Translations under genes and position numbers: made by a program | Shown here: positions 62,011 to 64,000 of the stretch, in pieces | Position numbering within the stretch: position 1 is the stretch's first letter | Layout of the letters: each line of letters opens with the position of its first letter | The notes under the pieces: model-generated | What the model saw: only the letters and a program-made list of their open reading frames with translations | Told to the model about the DNA's origin: nothing | Databases searched by the model: none | NCBI GenBank assembly: GCA_963575745.1 | Contig: CAUYUJ010018616.1 | Location: 205,680-269,679 of the forward strand | Direction of reading: 5' to 3' | DNA length: 64,000 nucleotides | Source: Prorocentrum cordatum | Lineage: Eukaryota; Sar; Dinophyceae; Prorocentrales; Prorocentraceae

Positions 62011-62174
62011 CATGTCGAGTAGGAGATCGACTCCCAAATTGATTTACCCACGAATTGATGTTCTCCTCGAATGCACAAAGAACTCGTACACTCGTTCGTA
62101 AATTTATGACGGGCAGAAACCATTACTGGGATAAATCAATTCCGTAGTCGACCCCCTACTCGACCATTGGTGCC

Positions 62175-62345
62175 CGAGAAGTAAACAACCTCATAAACAT
62201 GGCCTTTCGGAGGTCCGCGCAGATCTCTTGGATCGGCACTTGACACCCCCTGGCGTCGCCTATGGCGCCGCCCCTGGCGCGCTCCGCGCGCCAGGGAGGA
62301 GGGTCCAGCGCGCGGACATCCGAAAGTGTCTGCTTGCCCATGCTT
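62175..62345. mobile_element. Introner-like family 1, copy inside the channel intron
   Basis: CATAAACATGGCCTTTCGGA, GGTCCGCGCAGATC and GGATCGGCACTTG on the left match the 46895-47095 left arm well. The right arm is shortened to GGGTCCAGCGCGCGGACATC and CGAAAG. The middle GGCGCGCTCCGCGCGCC is palindromic. It lies within a larger intron, not as a whole intron. Confidence 0.7.
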
Positions 62346-62675
62346 TCCGCTCCGTGTCATCACCCGGCCAGCTCCCACTTCCTTACATGTCGCTTAGTTT
62401 TGTCTGTGGTGTGGTGCAGTTGTGTACGGCGCCACCGCCAACATAAATGAAGCCAGAGGAAGATGTTCGCTGGCGAGCGATCCTCATGCCAGCCCCTTCC
62501 CAAATCTCGAAAGCGCACCGTGAGCGCGAAAGTGGTTTATCGGAGGCACCGTCGCCAAACGGAAGATCTCCAGTCTCAAGATTTCGCAGCCAGGGCATTT
62601 TGGGGCAGCGCCGCTGCCAAGTGTAAGTCTGCGTCAGAGAGAACTTGGCAGTATTTGGCAGTCTCCCAGGGGGAC

Positions 62676-62784
62676 CCAGGCCGGGGTTCTCCTCGATAAA
62701 CATCTCCAGGCGGCTGCCCAGCAGGCCCAGGCGGAACAGGCGGGCGCACCGCACGACGCGCGCGATGCGAAGTGCCCGCAGCGC
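62676..62784 (-). CDS. Voltage-gated potassium channel, S4 exon
   Basis: The exon reads Ala-Leu-Arg-Ala-Leu-Arg-Ile-Ala-Arg-Val-Val-Arg-Cys-Ala-Arg-Leu-Phe-Arg, an S4 voltage sensor with Arg about every third residue. Then come Leu-Glu-Met-Phe-Ile-Glu-Glu-Asn-Pro-Gly-Leu and CTGG|GTCCCC in phase 1. With the exon at 59274 this gives Pro-Gly-Leu-Gly-Phe-Ala-Leu-Gly-Val-Leu-Lys, a smooth S4-S5 linker into S5. The 3' splice site CCCGAG| at 62785 is preceded on the coding strand by an unusually long pyrimidine tract (complement of 62805-62935). The exact 3' site is less certain than the donor. S1-S3 were not found upstream in the window. Confidence 0.85.
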
Positions 62785-62804
62785 CTCGGGTGGGCGGGGG
62801 GAGA

Positions 62805-62935
62805 AGGAGGAGGAGGAGGAGGAGGAGGAGGAGGAGGAGGAGGAGGAGGAGGAGGAGGAGGAGGAGGAGGAGGAGGAGGAGGAGGAGGAGGAGGAGAGGG
62901 AGGAGGAGGAGGAGGAGGAGGAGGAGGAGGAGAGA
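62805..62935. repeat. GGA tract (CTC on the coding strand) before the S4 exon
   Basis: GGAGGAGGA for about 130 bp. On the minus strand it is a near-pure pyrimidine run ending about 20 bases before the exon. Confidence 0.97.
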
Positions 62936-63150
62936 GAGGCAGGCAGAGGAGCCAACTCCGCGGTGCAGTTCTCGGGGACAGGCAGGACGTAGGTCGGCGG
63001 CGCGCCGAGTGGGGCGGGCCTCCTCCCTGGAAGGAGGCGGGGCTTCGGAGCAGACTCGGAACGCTTCGCAGGAGGCCGGCTGTGTGACTGCGTGCCGCAC
63101 CGCACCAAGCTCTGCAGGCATGGTAAGACTTCGTGGCAAGAGAAGCTAGC

Positions 63151-63640
63151 CTGAGTCATCCTCGAGGCATCTCTCCCCAATGGCAGGCATCAGCGGCGGA
63201 GCGTCTTCAGCTCTGAGGGCCTCTGCCACCTGCGCCAACATCCGAACATGGGAGGGAGGGGAAACCTGCGCTTGGGGAACAAGCGCAACAGCAGGCATGG
63301 AGGCCTCAGGGACAGTCATACTGACGCCCCATTCTATGGCAACTCGCAGAAGGCCAGATGTTTCTGAGCCTTCTGAGAAGGCCCGCCTCATGGGGCTCTG
63401 CCTCGCGGTTCCGACAATGCCTTTTGAGCCTCCCTCCCCATACGGTGCGCCGTGAGTAGACACGGGTGCGCGAATGGGTACTGAAGTGGACGCGCGGATG
63501 ATGCGCGCTGTGTTCGCTGATGATTTTGATGCTTGCGATTGCATCTGCATTTTCGCCCGCGTTTCTGTCCGCCCGTTCTGCACGTGCACAAGGCCCCTGA
63601 TCTCGGATGAGGGGTCGTGTGCGGGAGCCGCGCGTAACGC
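63151..63640 (-). CDS. Candidate exon, uncharacterised protein
   Basis: The frame is open with balanced composition from about 63640 to a CAG|GCTAGC candidate donor at 63151. It has Met-Gln-Met-Gln-Ser-Gln and Ser-rich stretches, Arg-Arg-Ala-Phe-Ser-Glu-Gly-Ser near 63380, and a helical Met-Leu-Ala-Gln-Val-Ala-Glu-Ala-Leu-Arg near 63225. It contains no membrane helix, so it is not S1-S3. It may be an N-terminal cytoplasmic exon of the channel or belong to another gene. Start and acceptor are not resolved. Confidence 0.3.
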
Positions 63641-63819
63641 CGTACCCATGCACGTCAGACTGCTGAAACCTCGGCGGGGGGTCAGGGTTTGAACGGAGAA
63701 GCCCCACGGGCGGCATCCGATACCAGATCGGCAATTGGACACCGCAGTGCGAGGGCTCGAAAGCGGCCGCCAGTCTTGTCTTGCCAGGCGGCCCTGGCCC
63801 ATGGCGACCCTCACATCTC

Positions 63820-63925
63820 CGACGATATATATATATATACATACTATGTATATATCTAATTATGAATATATATATATATACATATGCATATACGTATATA
63901 CATTTACATATATATATATACACAC
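63820..63925. repeat. TATA/CATA microsatellite
   Basis: ATATATATAC and GTATATAC runs of about 100 bp near the window end. Confidence 0.95.
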
Positions 63926-64000
63926 CTGTGCTTTTCAATCCTGGCATTTGTCATCGATTTCGGCCTCCGGGATTCACTATCGGGGCGTCAGGGGCATGAC

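Noticed and set aside
22465-62784. One channel gene spanning from 62.8 kb to the CNBD exon at 22.5 kb
   Set aside because: At least three other minus-strand coding units lie between. A 35-kb nested arrangement cannot be supported from sequence alone.

Overview
This is a GC-rich, gene-poor piece of a large eukaryotic nuclear genome. I infer a dinoflagellate with moderate confidence. The grounds are: almost every convincing coding piece lies on the minus strand; exons are short and set in introns of up to 3.4 kb; some candidate 5' splice sites begin with GC instead of GT; there is a ubiquitin domain fused to a long unrelated protein; there is a cold-shock-domain protein of a kind I associate with dinoflagellates; and most of the sequence is tandem and dispersed repeats. 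No prokaryotic operon, rRNA, convincing tRNA or CRISPR array was seen. Most long open frames are readings through microsatellites and are not annotated.

Layout. 1-7 kb holds repeats: GGCCACGAAGGG arrays, a duplicated element of about 400 bp, a 210-bp CA tract and a satellite of about 102 bp. Around 8.1-9.0 kb are two possible plus-strand exons. 9-19.9 kb is microsatellites, duplicated fragments and MITE-like inverted repeats. 20.0-21.2 kb is a broken non-LTR reverse transcriptase (minus). 22.3-24.3 kb has a short cyclic-nucleotide-binding exon and a weaker candidate exon (minus). 27-36 kb holds composite repeats built on a CCAAGA motif, plus a LINE 3' remnant. 37.5-38.4 kb is a large uncharacterised exon (minus). 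40.3-42.5 kb is a multi-exon ubiquitin-fusion gene (minus). 43.5-46.7 kb holds ordered arrays, including a 44-bp monomer arranged in a three-monomer higher-order repeat. 46.8-47.8 kb carries a cold-shock-domain exon and two further exons separated by an intron that is itself a terminal-inverted-repeat element. 51 kb has a candidate exon. 52.2-53.1 kb is an intact intronless dienelactone hydrolase. 55.4-57.2 kb is a 159-bp satellite. 59.0-63.6 kb carries voltage-gated potassium-channel exons (S4, then S5-pore) across a 3.4-kb intron.

How it fits together. The genes do not form a pathway. The strongest observation is the intron at 46892-47097: a 201-bp inverted-repeat element flanked by a 5-bp duplication, ACCTG (CAGGT on the coding strand). 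One copy of the duplication supplies the 5' GT and the other the 3' AG. That is the expected anatomy of an introner, a transposon that creates a ready-made intron. Related sequences lie at about 26.8, 57.95 and 62.2 kb, and several other MITE-like families are scattered through the window.
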